From the NCBI GenBank assembly GCA_014281115.1, contig JACONQ010000004.1, forward strand, positions 248,001 to 312,000: 64,000 bases of DNA. Direction: 5' to 3'. How positions within the stretch are numbered: position 1 is the stretch's first letter; the number at the start of each line of letters is the position of its first letter. Made by a program: the position numbers and the translations under genes. The notes under the pieces are model-generated. The model worked only from the letters and a program-made list of their open reading frames with translations. It did no database searches and was not told the DNA's origin. Shown piece after piece: positions 42,501 through 54,226 of the stretch. This DNA is from Laburnicola sp. R22_1. Its lineage: Eukaryota; Ascomycota; Dothideomycetes; Pleosporales; Didymosphaeriaceae.

Positions 42501-45179
42501 TCGAAGCCATAGTCAGCACCTCGGAAGAAAAACCACCAGACCCTAGGGCTACGCAGCAGACTCATCAATCGAACCATCAGTCCGCTTTTACCAAGGTTCA
42601 TAAAGCCAATCTAGACGTAGAGACTTTGCGTTCCTACAATATTCCTTACGAGTGGGACGCTGACGATCCCGGTTACATCATCATCTTACAAGATCTATCC
42701 GTAACAGATACGGACATTCTATTTGAACATACAAGGCGATTACGAAAACCAAGGCGCGCCATCGAGTTCGTATCAGACCAAAATGCCATGACAGTCAAAA
42801 TCGATCCTGAATTACGGGTGCCACCATTTCTTACCTGGCCTACTAGGTTCGACGACGACCATGACCAAGTAGACGCGCAACCCAGCCAAGATAATGCTGC
42901 TTTCATTGAACTAACGCTATTTGCAATCGAAAAGCAGGTGGCGAAGAAGAAACTTTTTGTACCTGATGGCCCCCTTCGGCCTATAGTGATCGACCGGGAG
43001 CTAAGAGCTGACTTCTCAAAGCTTCCCGAGAAGTCCCTGGAGGACCTAGATTCTGGAGTAGCTTCGACCTCTTGGAACCTTCATTTGCAGAGTCGTGCAT
43101 TTCAAAACCTTGCACACGAAACTGCCTTCCTCATGAAAGCTCATCAAGAGGCTGGGATGAATTCTTCGAAGCAAAATCCACATCTAGAAAGTCCTGAAAC
43201 GTTGACCCAAAGTCCGCAAGTTGTCTCCAGAAGAGTATTGCAATGGCAGTTAGCGCATTTATGTCATGAAACCGAGGCCTATGTAGACACGGCGCAAAAG
43301 CTGATCGACCAGTTCGTTCCTAAACATTATGCGCATCCATTACTTAGGAGATGCTGGTGGAGTCTTGAGGTCATCCAACGGGTAAGTAAATTTCTATACA
43401 TTGCTGAGTTGCTCTGCGCGCCTGATATTTAAGCTTTGCTGATACACGACAGATGGTTGCTGCTATGTGCACGATAGCAGATGAACGAGAAAAGTCGAAA
43501 CCACGCAGCGAACCCTCTGATAGATTTATCCTCCGTGTTGTTCCATATCCAGCCTACACAGCTGCCTACCAACTCGAAGCTCTCCCGGTTGAGATGTCTG
43601 GGTGCAACTACTGCCAACGACCAACCCGATATACCAATTTTGAGCATGCAATACGTCATCTACAGAAGTTCCACGTTGCGGGCCTCATGGATGCTAGTAC
43701 GTTTCAATCATCGCAGCTGAATCATTATGTGGTTTCTCTCGAACTTGAGTCGCTGGAAAGAACAGGACATGCCATGCTACAATTGCTAAAAGCGTCCCAT
43801 GACCGCTGCAAAAAGCTTCTTTCGAAAGCGGTAGAAATCCGAAGCAGCGTTGCAAACGAGGAAAATAAGAGGTCCAGTACATACCTCCTTACACCGTCGC
43901 TTGTCAAGACAGCCGAGAAGGTCTTCGAGCTCATTTACGCTACTACGCTCGTCATGTGCTCTGTGAGGGAGGACCTAGCAACAGATGTAGAGCTCTGGAC
44001 GTTTCCGTCTGCTCCGCTCGAACATATTGCTTCTTTGGATCATCCGACAAGGGCTGCCAGCACTGCGATGTTCAAAGCATCAGATGCCCTCTTGCTAATG
44101 GCCCACACAAGGAGTTCACACAACTCCGTGGTGTATACTCCAAGCACACTTGAGGGCACAGTACTCTATTGCATCGAATTCCTGACGAACAGGAACATTC
44201 TGGGCCACCACTCCTTGGTAGAACTATATAGGAACTATCATTCCAAACTGGTTAGTATACCGTTTCCGTAGTTAACAATAGTCCACTAATCAAGTGGCAG
44301 CGTTATGAAGCAGGCCATAGGCCTTCGAAACGAAATCTGCGCGAGTTATACCTCCTCGATGAGGAGATTGAACTGATAGCCGCAACGTACAAGCTCCAGT
44401 TGCGTACACACGCTAGGTTGCAGAAGGTTCTCAATGATGCAAGCTATCGTAAGCCTAGTCAGCAGCGCATCCGTTCCTTCCGCACCCTTGAGTGTAATAT
44501 CTTGGGCTTTCAAATCCTGACTCGATTGCCCATGGTACTTAGAGACATCCGCAATCTGCAGCGACGACTGAATAAAACGGCACAAGTGCTACGACACAAC
44601 ATTGAGATTGCAGAAGAGGGCAATTCAAAGGCTATCATGGTTTTCACGATCGTCACTATCATATTCCTGCCACTTTCCTTCGTTGCGGCTGTATTTGGGA
44701 TGAACACCGCCGATATTCGAGATATGAACAGTGACCAAGATCAGTTTTGGAAGATTGCCATTCCGACTACGGCCACGATAGGAGCACTGTCGCTGCTGGT
44801 CGCTTTTGGAGGCCCGCCGGTGCGCGCGAAGTTCGACAAGGCAAACAGGCTCTGGAGTGAACTGCGCGATAGTCCTGCTGTGATCAGGTTGAAGCGTCTA
44901 TCATTAAGAAGACAAGGAGTGACCGATGAAGAAAATACGGATGATGCACATTCGACATCATCAAAGGAGATTAGCCAGTCGACAAGGCGAGCGACAGCTC
45001 ATCCGCCTTTACAACATATTGACAGAGTTAAGACTGCCACGACGTCCCCAGAAAGACGTTGGCTTTACATGTACCATGAACCTTGTGTTGAGAAGGCTCC
45101 TACACGAATCGCTACGCCGCCCCTCTCGAAGAAAATGAAGCCCAGCGGTGCAGGACTGAGGAACCGCCAAAATAAGTAA
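39592..45179 (+). CDS. giant CorA-type metal-transporter-like protein with coiled coil and C2H2-like motif
   Basis: Exons 39592-39884, 39938-39977, 40031-41010, 41122-43381, 43453-44250 and 44301-45179 give 1749 residues. The C-terminus has the CorA signature: two membrane helices (about 1570-1588 and 1603-1622) with GMN at 1590-1592 (VFGMNTADIRD). CorA proteins are Mg2+ channels of the plasma or mitochondrial membrane. Residues 1-430 form a domain usual in large fungal CorA-like proteins (QFVRGITIKYHEELVPVVLS). Next come an acidic linker, a coiled coil (about 730-890) and a zinc-finger-like CNYCQ...HAIRHLQKFH motif (Cys1242, Cys1245, His1260, His1265). Introns are 53, 53, 111, 71 and 50 nt. 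Intron 1 uses a weak GTTGTG donor. The third has an alternative in-frame acceptor at 41130, removing three residues. The start is chosen as the nearest in-frame ATG. Confidence 0.88.
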
Positions 45180-45826
45180 CAAAGTAGTAGTAGAGTGAGT
45201 GCAAGGCTATGCTTCCATTCATTCTGCATCATCATTTACAACTTAGAACAGATAAACATCTACGCAGTATTCGTGTCAATTTCTCGTACGTTCGGTTCCA
45301 TTCAGAGTCAAGCCTGCCTTTTGAAGACGCCCCCCGTCGACGCCCCTCCACACCTCACACACTAGCATGAATCATGCGTGATCGCGCAATCAACTTCACC
45401 CCTTCATTTGCTGGGGTGCATTCTGAACGATTTTCCCGAGACCTGTGATCCTCGTCCCGCCTTGCAGGTTCTATAGGCTAAAGAGGCAAGCTGCAAACAC
45501 TTGCATATCAACATCCGGATGAACACTATGGAAAGAGTTTGGAATGATTTCGCACGCCAATCTATCAAAGAGAGGCCATCGCTTGCTGTCGAATCGGGGG
45601 GTCATGCTGTATGCATCGTTTCTGGCTATTTTGCGACATGCAGTCCCCGCCGAAGTCGAGTGAAGGCGTCGATCATGGCATCAACTCACATGAATGTGCG
45701 CGATAGACGTGCACATGGTCGTGCTTGCATGAGATCGACTTTGATTTTCGTTCAGCATAATCACGTTACTGCCGTTTCTCATTTGAGTGTGTCCATGGTG
45801 ATCGCCACAAGGTGAGCAGCGACGCA
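45180..45826. other. intergenic; no gene
   Basis: It lies between two plus-strand genes. It presumably holds the 3' end of the CorA-like gene and the promoter of the next; a 104-codon ORF here has no motif. Confidence 0.5.
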
Positions 45827-47125
45827 ATGGCGGACTCGCCAGCGTCTACTCTCCTCGGTGCTACGGCATCACTTCAAGTTGCGATTTTGGCCGTGTTCAG
45901 TGGGCGCATCTACATACGCATAAGACAGAAACGATTCGGTTGGGATGACTACAGCATCACACTCGCTATGGTATGGTTTGCCTGCACTCCAGTTCACACT
46001 CGTTGACTATTTCGGCAGATTCTGGCGCTCCTGGAATGGTCCCTTATCGTCGCAGCCATCAGATTCGACCTTACCCACCATGCTACACACGTCTCTAAAA
46101 CGAACCGAATACGCACTTACCACCTCCTCTTCGCATCAGATCTCCTACGCATCCCGGCGACAACGCTCGCAAGGATCGGTATCGCGTTCACCCTCCTTCG
46201 TTTTAAAGAGTCCCGGCCGTGGCGCATCTTCCTTTCTGCCATCATCGGCACACAGACGTTGTTTTGCATCATCAACGTTGTGTTTCAAGTCGTACAGTGC
46301 ATTCCCATACAATATGTATGGAACGAAGAACGCAATAGGGCGGCTGTTTGCACAGCAACTAATTCGCTGCTTGCCAGCCAGTTCGTACATGCTGGAATCG
46401 GGGCCGCTACCGACTTGATGCTCGCACTCACCCCGCTATCGTTTATGCAGCGCAGCTTTCTGCTTTCTCGAGAGCAGTTGGTACTAATGTTTCTTGTGGC
46501 GCTTGGGTTTTTCACGACAGCATGCAGTATCGTTAAAACTACGCTGCTCAAGCCGTTCGCGCGACCCAGCGAAAATGCCCTACGAGATGCCCTCTTCATC
46601 ACACTATGGGCCATTCTCGAAGAGCAAGCCGGCCTCATCGCGGCAAACATCGCGTCTTTCAAGTCGCCTCCGCCACCGCCTCCAACTCGGTACAACACCA
46701 GTGCACGAAGGCGTCGCAGGAACCCGAAATCTCGTCGCACGTCATCAACAACTCGCGCCGACTCGTACCAGCTATCTCCGCTCCACTTGTCTTTGAAGCA
46801 GCACAAGCACAGCCGGGGTGTCGACACGAATGTGTCTTCTATGACTGGATCGTCGACGCTGAGACGCACACGCAGCGAGGAAATGATTTGGTCTCGCGAA
46901 TATACGGGCGATGCGAGCGACAGGGATAGAGAGGAGACGCCATTCCAGCAGATGATGGCTGCGGGTGGTATCTTGTTGACTACAGAGCTGGATGTTCGAA
47001 GCGAGGTGTTGAGTCGAGCGGGTAGTAGCGAAGGAGGCACAGCAAGGGGGAAAGAGGTGCGCAGAGAGGAGTGGAGGATCATAGAAGAGGGCGATAGGGT
47101 CAGAGGTGACTGGAGTGCAGTGTGA
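45827..47125 (+). CDS. fungal rhodopsin-domain (Pth11-type) integral membrane protein
   Basis: Exons 45827-45970 and 46019-47125 give 416 residues. About seven hydrophobic helices occupy residues 10-275. Family features are GWDDYSITLAM at the end of the first loop, HLLFASDLLRIPATTLARIG in the helix 3 region, ATDLMLALTPLSFMQR and VALGFFTTACSIVKTTLL. This family is used in fungi as plasma-membrane receptors or sensors, but ligands are mostly unknown. It has no N-terminal CFEM domain. The cytoplasmic tail (about 275-416) is basic then Ser/Arg-rich (RRRRRNPKSRRTSS) with a polyproline run PPPPPPT. The 48-nt intron rejoins LAM-ILALLEW. The extracellular loop CIPIQYVW-N-AVCTATN has two cysteines typical of the family. 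Confidence 0.9.
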
Positions 47126-47358
47126 GGGGAAGTCATATGCATTATTCAGGCCAGGATTATACTCTATCTATGTGTGCTTGTTTCCCGGCAATCGAGTTAT
47201 ACCATTCGCAAATGCAATCGTACAAACCTAGAGCTCTGCGCCTGCTTCGGACACTTTAAGAACATAGTGCACCACCCAGACCATGCAGCAAAGCACGACA
47301 AATGGGAAAACCATAATACCCACCAACCTCACCCATTTCTTCCATCCAACCAACTTAC

Positions 47359-48615
47359 TCACTGCGCGTTGCTCAGCTCAGTCGCTTCCTGGTCGAGATC
47401 CTCATCATTCTCGTCCTTAACCACCACTTCAAACTGAGTCCATCCCTCCACTCCCTCCAGAACATTGTTTCCCTCAGCAAGGGTACGCATGAACTGCTGA
47501 AACATCACCGGCGCCGCCTTACGTCTCCTCTCCAAGCTTCCCTCTTCCGAATATGTAATTCTGTTCTCGCGTTCGGTCAACCATCTCGGCCCGTACTTCT
47601 CTAACGGTTTGTGTAGATCCTCGTCCACTTTTCGGAAAGTTTGCACCAGATAGGCGTGGAAGCTGCCGAGGAGAAAGCACAACAGCTGTCCCATACGGAT
47701 GCCTTCGTCATCGCCAATCCTATGTTCGGGCGCCCAACTTGCTATGAGCATTGTGGTAGATGGGTTGGTAAAGTAATCCTTCTGCAGGTTGAAGGTGGAC
47801 ACAGTGTCGATGGCGAGGCAGAGATTGCGCGCAAAGTCGAGTATGATGCGGCAATAGTCATCGTAGCAGCTTTCCGGCGCCGAAAACGATTCGATGGCTT
47901 TAAAAACCCATGACGAGACGTTGACCTGAGTCCGTTAAGCACACAGCGCAGTCTTCGAAAAAGCGTAGCAGCCGGTGGACGTTATCGAATCGGAAATCGG
48001 CGTGGAATTTGTTGCCCCAGTGGCAGTGTATCTCTGCGACATCGAAGAGTCTTTGTCAGTCCATGGCTCGTACCGATGGTACCGATGGTACATAGTTGCG
48101 GCACACAAACTTACCGCGATAGCCCTCTGGCCACCCATTCGGCCACTTAAGCCCGCGAAGGCAGCCCCTTATATACTAATGCTCATAATTATAGTCCTCC
48201 AAGTCGTCCGTAAATTCACTGTCAATGAAGCGCTCTGTAATCGCCTTAGCTGTATCTAAAACCCTCTGGCCGAGCAATTCAGCTCTAGTGCACACCCCAC
48301 TCTTGGTCACCTCGGATACTTCAACAAAATGTGGGTCTGGATCCTCTGTCACCACGCGTTCTTCCACATCGCGCGTCGCAGTGAGGGCGTGCCATCGATG
48401 CAGCTTCTCCAGAAGCGGGATACGGCGCGACATCGAAGGAGGTCGAGATAATCGAGGTGTAGGAAGATGGGCTCCAGGAGTTCTGGGATTGTGGACAGTT
48501 CAGTGCCAGCCGTGAGCGAGGGAGTCGAGGGACTCTGCACAAGAGGAGTACCAAGCGATGAAGAAGTTGAAGAAGGCATACTGAGGCCGACGATGGTAGG
48601 TTGTTCAGGTGCCAT
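47359..48615 (-). pseudogene. disrupted F-box-like protein locus
   Basis: From ATG 48615 the frame encodes an F-box (TIPELLEPIFLHLDYLDLLR, then CRAVSRFWRSCIDGTPSLRRAM) and stops at a TGA near 48351 after 88 codons. A coherent sequence continues in the next frame (DVEERVVTEDPDPHFVEVSE) to TAG 48178-48176. In the same frame it resumes as YIRGCLRGLKWPNGWPEGYR, then across a plausible 81-nt intron (48114-48034) and a 55-nt intron (ending 47924; branch site CTTAAC, weak GTCCAC donor) to VNVSSWVFKAIESFSA and a 188-codon end at 47359. So the locus looks like one F-box gene damaged by a frameshift and a stop. Alternatively it is two short genes. F-box proteins are adaptors of SCF ubiquitin ligases. 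Confidence 0.55.
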
Positions 48616-49623
48616 AGTGGAAGATAAAAAGGGTAGAGTAATTTTGCAGTATCGGTAAATAGCTTTATACTGTGTTGTACGTGAAGAGCAATGAACCAAG
48701 TTGATAGACTATCACATATCGTGATGATTCAATCCAGTTGCAGTGACGAGAACGAACAAACCTGCGCAGTGATGTGCGAAAGACTCACAACCCTTTGACT
48801 CTTCACATTGACGTGACACCAACCCACGCAAGCGTGAAGCACCGCCATCGCTTGGTCAAAACTCACCTTAACGATCCGGTTGTACACGGTGGAGACTTCC
48901 GATCATCGGAGCAACAACATTGTTGTCATTACCTGGACTCATAGTCGCCTACTGCGAAATATCTGCTCTGCTTGCGGCATTGCAAACCATTCCCGCTGCC
49001 ATGCATCGAAGCCCGATTTGAAGCATGGCCTCATCGCCCAACGAGCCAACTACCTCTGCTAAAACGACACCCACTTCAACCCATCAAATTCTTCGCGACA
49101 GTGATCCTAAAAAGAACTCCACAACACGGCGCAAACGGATTCCATACTCCTCACATACAATAGTTTCAGGTTTATGCCATTCCTTCTCAACTAGCCGCGT
49201 AACCACGGGCAGCATCAGGAGAAAGTGCATCCATCGAAGTAGGCAAGCGCGACAGTCCAAGCATGGCTGTAGTGACAAAGCTACCCGCGCCGCGGTTGAA
49301 GAACACATGGAAACCGATCTAATCAATGCCTGCGTTGTGACAGCTTCCACATTACACGACATAACCAGAGATACACGGAGAGGGCATTTCGGTTGCGGCC
49401 ACGAGCTCAACTTGAAGAAGCACGCTATTTCCAATCCAGAAAGTGACATGTATGGGGGCGTGTCATGATCGTAACACAGTACATCGTTCTTCATTGAGTC
49501 TCCTACCTACTACTGGCAAGTCTCTACTCCTATCTTTTCCTCGCGCGCTATATCGATAGCACAAGGTTTCCACGGTAGTCAAAAATGCTCACACAGAAGC
49601 TCGCACCAAACACCGCTCCTTAT
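48616..49623. other. intergenic with one weak ORF
   Basis: Apart from the doubtful 147-codon ORF at 49025 nothing is recognised. The left part is the promoter of the F-box locus. Confidence 0.45.
49025..49468 (+). CDS. doubtful small hypothetical protein (147 aa)
   Basis: The frame opens with ATG and encodes a Thr/Ser-rich start (MASSPNEPTTSAKTTPTSTH), a basic patch KKNSTTRRKR and a Cys/His-containing middle (CSDKATRAAVEEH; HFGCGHELNLKKH). I recognise no domain. An antisense ORF of similar length overlaps it, so coding is uncertain. It converges with the aminotransferase gene, only 156 bp away. Confidence 0.25.
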   Translation: MASSPNEPTTSAKTTPTSTHQILRDSDPKKNSTTRRKRIPYSSHTIVSGLCHSFSTSRVTTGSIRRKCIHRSRQARQSKHGCSDKATRAAVEEHMETDLINACVVTASTLHDITRDTRRGHFGCGHELNLKKHAISNPESDMYGGVS

Positions 49624-51534
49624 TCAGCACATTCCCGTCAGAAGCGCCATCCCTGCGTCCACCCTCTCCTGCGACTCCTCCTCTTCCAACAGCTTGTTGA
49701 TCTTCTCTACGCTCTTGATTCGCCAGAATGCCTGCGCACCATCCGTAAACCTCTTGGTGATATCCTTGATCTCATCCACCGGACATGCCGCGAAACACAA
49801 CCTCGCGCAGTTGAAGGCATCATCATTCCGGATATCATCATTCGGCGCGAACATGGTACCCGGCGCAACGAGGACGAGGTACGGTTTCATAGTCCAGAAT
49901 ACCCAGAGAGCTTGCGAAAGACGTCCTGGTGGAACTTGTTTGACGAGCGGGTGCGAGGAGAAGTCGAAGCGCACCCAGACGAACATGCCGCCAAGCGGAC
50001 GGACGAAGTCGAAGATCTTCGTCTTTTCCACGACAGCCCATTCGTCATCATCTGCGACTTCGGTCATAGACTTTCGGCGTCCAGCTTTGACGGCATGCTT
50101 GTTGGCGTCGAGGACGTCACACATGTCGGTCATTCTACGCTCGTAGTTGCCACGCAGACCCTCAAGCCAGCGCACCCAGCCATCAACTTTCCAGCCGCTG
50201 CCATCGACGGCTCCGCCTCGGCCGGGGTCGGTCGAACTCTGAGGACCCATGAGCAGCTCCGCGATCATTGACTGCACGAAGCCGGATGGCTGTTGAGTGG
50301 TAGTTTCGGCAATGCGAAGAATGCGCTCGACGAGAGCGGGCTGGGCCGTGATCCAACCAAGACGGCATCCGGGAGCTACGGTCTTGGAGAAGGTGTCTAG
50401 ACGAATGACGCGTCCTTGGTAGTCGAGAGATAGGTAGGAAGGGATGAGCGAGTCGAGGAACTCGAAGCCAGACGATTTCGTAGGCTTGGGTGCGGCCATA
50501 CCAGGTGATGATGAAGGGAACTGCAAGTACCAGTACGGATCATCCTCGACGATCAGGATGTCATACTTGACGCAAAGAGCGTAGATCTCCGTCCGTCTCG
50601 CTACGCTAAGGGTGCCGCTTGTGGGGTTCTGTCCGATGGTGACGGTGTACAGTAGATGCGGACGGCGTCCCTTGGAGAAATCCCAGTTGTCCAACACATC
50701 CTCCAGACCCCCGGGACCTGTGGCAAGCATACCCTGGTCGTCGATGGCCACAGGCGCAACGTTGAAGCCTCGCGGCCGCACCGTTTGTATCGCATTCATG
50801 TAGCAATACTGCTCCACCAGCAAGCCTGGCCGCTCTTCAACTGGGTCGTGACCTTCTGCCCATTCATTGGAGAAGGCTTGAATAGTCTTCGAAAAGCCGT
50901 CTGTAGACCCGCATGTCAGAATTACGTCGGGGCCATCCTTGTATGGTACGAATGGATGCAGGTTCTCCCGTGTGAATTGGCGGATGAATGAATACAATGG
51001 CGGGTAGCCTTGAGCTGTGCCATACTGCAGAGCCGACTTCAAATCGATCGTACGGAGCGGATCCGGGATGCCAGAGTCGTGCGGCACGACCAGACGCGCT
51101 GCGGAGCCGTCATCTTTACGGGTGGCGAGGGACGGAGAGGCCAGTTCTACAGTTGGAGGGTCGTTGGATGGAGGGTCAATAGGCGTGTTGGGTGTGGGCT
51201 TCCAGCGGTTTGCGTGTGCGACCTATTTATTTTATTGGTCAAGAGTGACTTCTCGAGATATGCTATGCGATATACCTTGGCTTCGAGGGTATAATAAGGA
51301 AAGTACTTGTCATTCGGCAGACCTGGTGGATTTGTAAGCCGAAAGAAAGCAATTGCTGAAGCATGAAAGCGACATGAGGAACATACCTCCGGCTAGCTGG
51401 GAGATGCCGGGAATAGCAAAGTACTTGTAGAAGCGCTTGATCTGCGACGCCTCGCGCGCACGCGTGCTGCGCGAGAGATGGTGGGACAGGTCGACGGGGT
51501 CGGGGAAGCTCGCTGGGTCCGACGGGAACGACAT
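49624..51534 (-). CDS. aromatic-amino-acid-type aminotransferase (Aro8/kynurenine-like, class I PLP)
   Basis: Exons 51534-51387, 51322-51276 and 51222-49624 give 597 residues. Fold-type I PLP aminotransferases of this group transfer amino groups between aromatic or 2-aminoadipate-like amino acids and 2-oxo acids. Landmarks: LPNDKYFPYYTLEAK near the start, LQYGTAQGYPPL, TCGSTDGFSKTIQAF, the pyridine-binding GQNPTSGTL and IVEDDPYWYLQF, and the PLP lysine in RLDTFSKTVAPGCRLGW (Lys345). The C-terminal domain has GGMFVWVRFDF and LVAPGTMFAPN. Compared with short family members it has inserts (about 80-100 and 375-425). Introns of 64 and 53 nt are clean. Substrate specificity (Phe/Tyr, kynurenine or aminoadipate) is not resolved by sequence. 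The gene is divergent from the LCCL protein gene, 627 bp between starts. Confidence 0.92.
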
Positions 51535-52161
51535 GGTTTCTTGAAAGAATCGTCCTCTCCTCTATCTCAATTGAAAAGCCTCCAAGCGCACAAGATAGAG
51601 CAGGGAAGATACGGAAGGGTATCACAAGATAAATCAACTGCAAAAAGGTGACAGCGGAAGATGAGGGTTCGTCCGCAGCGCTGGTCCGCCCTTCACCACG
51701 TGTGACGTGCTCTAGCCACTAGCGCCCCGCCGATAAGGATAAGGATCTGCTTAATAATCGAGCCTTAATAATCAAACCACCATCCATGGTGACGACAGAT
51801 GATTGATGGACCGACGGGTCAAGCTTCGCCAGGCACGCATGATGTTTCTGGAGCTCGAGTACCGCCGGAAAACTTGAAAGTATTGAATGCCTGCTGTGTA
51901 AACTGGCCCCCGTGGAGCCTCGCTGCCTTTGTGCGCTGGGGCGAATAATAAAACAGGGCTGGAGGCTAGCGTGTGACGGAATCCACCGGCCTCAACCGGC
52001 CGCGTACACACATAGCTGTAAGCTCCTTTTTCACCCTTCACAGCTCCTCTAATCGTCGCATGCGTTCCTCTTGCTTTATACCCATATAGACTGTTTCTTT
52101 TCTTGAGCACCGCATTCCCATCTTTCCTCGCTGGTTTCCATCACTGGAGTCTGCTAGCTAC
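51535..52161. promoter_or_regulatory. bidirectional promoter region, aminotransferase / LCCL protein
   Basis: A 627-bp stretch between divergent starts. Near 51735-51775 it contains two close copies of cttaataatc. No gene is seen. Confidence 0.5.
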
Positions 52162-54226
52162 ATGTCCCGCATCCAACCCGTCTCCCCAACCTCGCATCAC
52201 GAACTCGATAGCGTCACCGGAATGCTGCCCGCGGACGAGATAGACGACGACGGGGCGCCTCCTAAGATCTATCGCGACGAGGAGGATGCACTTGCACCCT
52301 CTGACGATTCCATTATCGCCGATGCCACCCTCATAGATGCTTCCGAAGCTTCCGACGAAGAGTACTTTTCGCAGGAACCACACTACGCGAGGAAACATGT
52401 ACCGTCGCGGGTCCGGCGCGCATGGCGGCATACAGTAAAATGGGTGAGGGGGCCCCAGCCTCCGCGGCCATGGAGGATGCGTCCGCTCCTGCCTAAGGTG
52501 CAGTATGCGCCCATACGACTTTTGGATCGATATCTCCCGAAGCGCGCACACAAAGTTGCACTGTTGGTGTTCTTCTACTTCTGCTGGTTTCTGAGTTTTT
52601 CGCTGGTTCTGCATCGCTCTGCGTTTGCGGCAGACGTTCCGGGCTATGGTTCGCCGCGCAACATCAGATGCACTGATCGCTTATGGTAGGCACGTCGAAC
52701 GGTTTTGGATTGCAGGTGGCTGATAATATTGCAGGCGCGATGGGAATGGCTGTGGCCTTAACGGTGACCTATGTCGGCCGTTCGCAAACCAAACTATGCC
52801 TTTTCGATGCCCGGCGAATTGCAAGCGTATACAAGTGCTAAATCCACATGCTGTGGGGGACCAGGAAGTGAACTATAGACCCTTGGTTATTGGTGGCCCA
52901 ACGGACAATGAGGAAACTCTCGAGAATGCCTACTATCGTGGCGATTCATTTCTCTGCGGTGCAGCTATTCATGCCGGCTTCATCAACGACCAGTCCGGTG
53001 GATGCGGCGTCGTCTCATTTGGCGGTGAAAGAAACGGGTACCCTAGTGTAAACAGGAAGCACATCGAGAGCATTGGTTTCGATTCATACTTCCCCAAGTC
53101 TTTCACCTTTCTAAGCGGCACGGCGTCGAAATGCCGAGACCTGCGATGGCCCCTCCTTGGAGTTTCACTAACCTTTACCATTCTTTTGTCTTTGTTTACG
53201 ACGTCGCCCGCGGTATTCTTTCCATCTATATTCTTAGGCGTCTTCTTCCATGTCGCGCTTGCGTCGGACCCGCCGAACCTTACCGACTACTACTCCATTG
53301 TCAGTATCGCACTTGGCCGCCTTTTACCAGCCAGCTTCTGTATGTTCGCCGTGTATAAATTCTTTGTAAGACGGACATTGCTTGGGCTAGAGGCCCAAAT
53401 TGAAAAGACCTTGCTATGGTTAGGAGGCTGTTGGGTTGGAGCTTTGAACAACTATACCTTCGACAAGATCCCGATCGAGCGACTTACCCCTCATGATATC
53501 AAACAACAGCCTGGAGCTGTTCCCGCGCTAATAATCATCGTATTGACACTCTTTTGTATTGCCATTGGACAGGCCTGGTGCCTTAGGGTAGAGGGCCGGC
53601 TCCCTCGCTACCTTGCCCTCTACGGCATCTACATCATTGTTATACTGGTGCTAGTCGCAATGTAAGCAAATCTAGGTAACGAACTCCACAAACATGTTCG
53701 CTAACTGCGCCTTAGCCCAAGAATGAATGTTCGCATTCACCACTACATCCTAGGCCTGCTCTTGGTGGGTGGAACGTCTATGCAGACTCGGCCAAGTCTG
53801 CTCTTCCAAGGCATACTGATAGGACTGTTTATCAACGGCATCGCGCGTTGGGGCTTCGACAGCATCTTGCAAACCCCAGCAGAACTACGCGGCGACGGAC
53901 AATTAGGAACCCTTCTCCCGATTATCACCGCACCAATCATACACAACAACATCGGAACGAATCTCAAGCCGAACATCACCTTTGAGTGGGAGTTGCCGCA
54001 TCCGAAGCACTATGACGGCCTCAGCATACTCGTCAACGACGTAGAACGCTTCCACGGGTACGAAGACGCAGGCAAGGCATCCTTTACCTGGGTCCGCCAC
54101 ATGGACGAGGTACCAGAGTACTTCCGCTTCGCGTACATGGATGGCAGCGCCCGGGGCGACTACACCAAAGCCGGCACGTGGCGCAGCGACGGAGGCTGGA
54201 CACAAATGGCCTCCGGCCCGTCGTGA
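52162..54226 (+). CDS. LCCL-domain multi-pass membrane protein
   Basis: Exons 52162-52685, 52735-53661 and 53716-54226 give 653 residues. Residues 1-125 are an acidic, probably cytosolic N-terminus, and a membrane helix follows (VALLVFFYFCWFLSFSLVLH). The LCCL domain (about 190-305) shows the Cys pattern FRCPANC, GDSFLCGAAIHAGFINDQSGGCGV and SYFPKSFTFLSG. Eight or so further hydrophobic segments make up the rest, ending in a soluble tail with HYDGLSILVNDVERFHGYED and WRSDGGWTQMASGPS. Fungal proteins of this layout are known but poorly characterised; LCCL domains are thought to bind ligands or lipopolysaccharide-like molecules. Introns are 49 and 54 nt. The topology puts the LCCL domain outside the cytosol. 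Confidence 0.92.

Noticed and set aside
46285..47142. 285-codon minus ORF
   Set aside because: Antisense to the rhodopsin-domain protein, which has helices and family motifs in its own frame.
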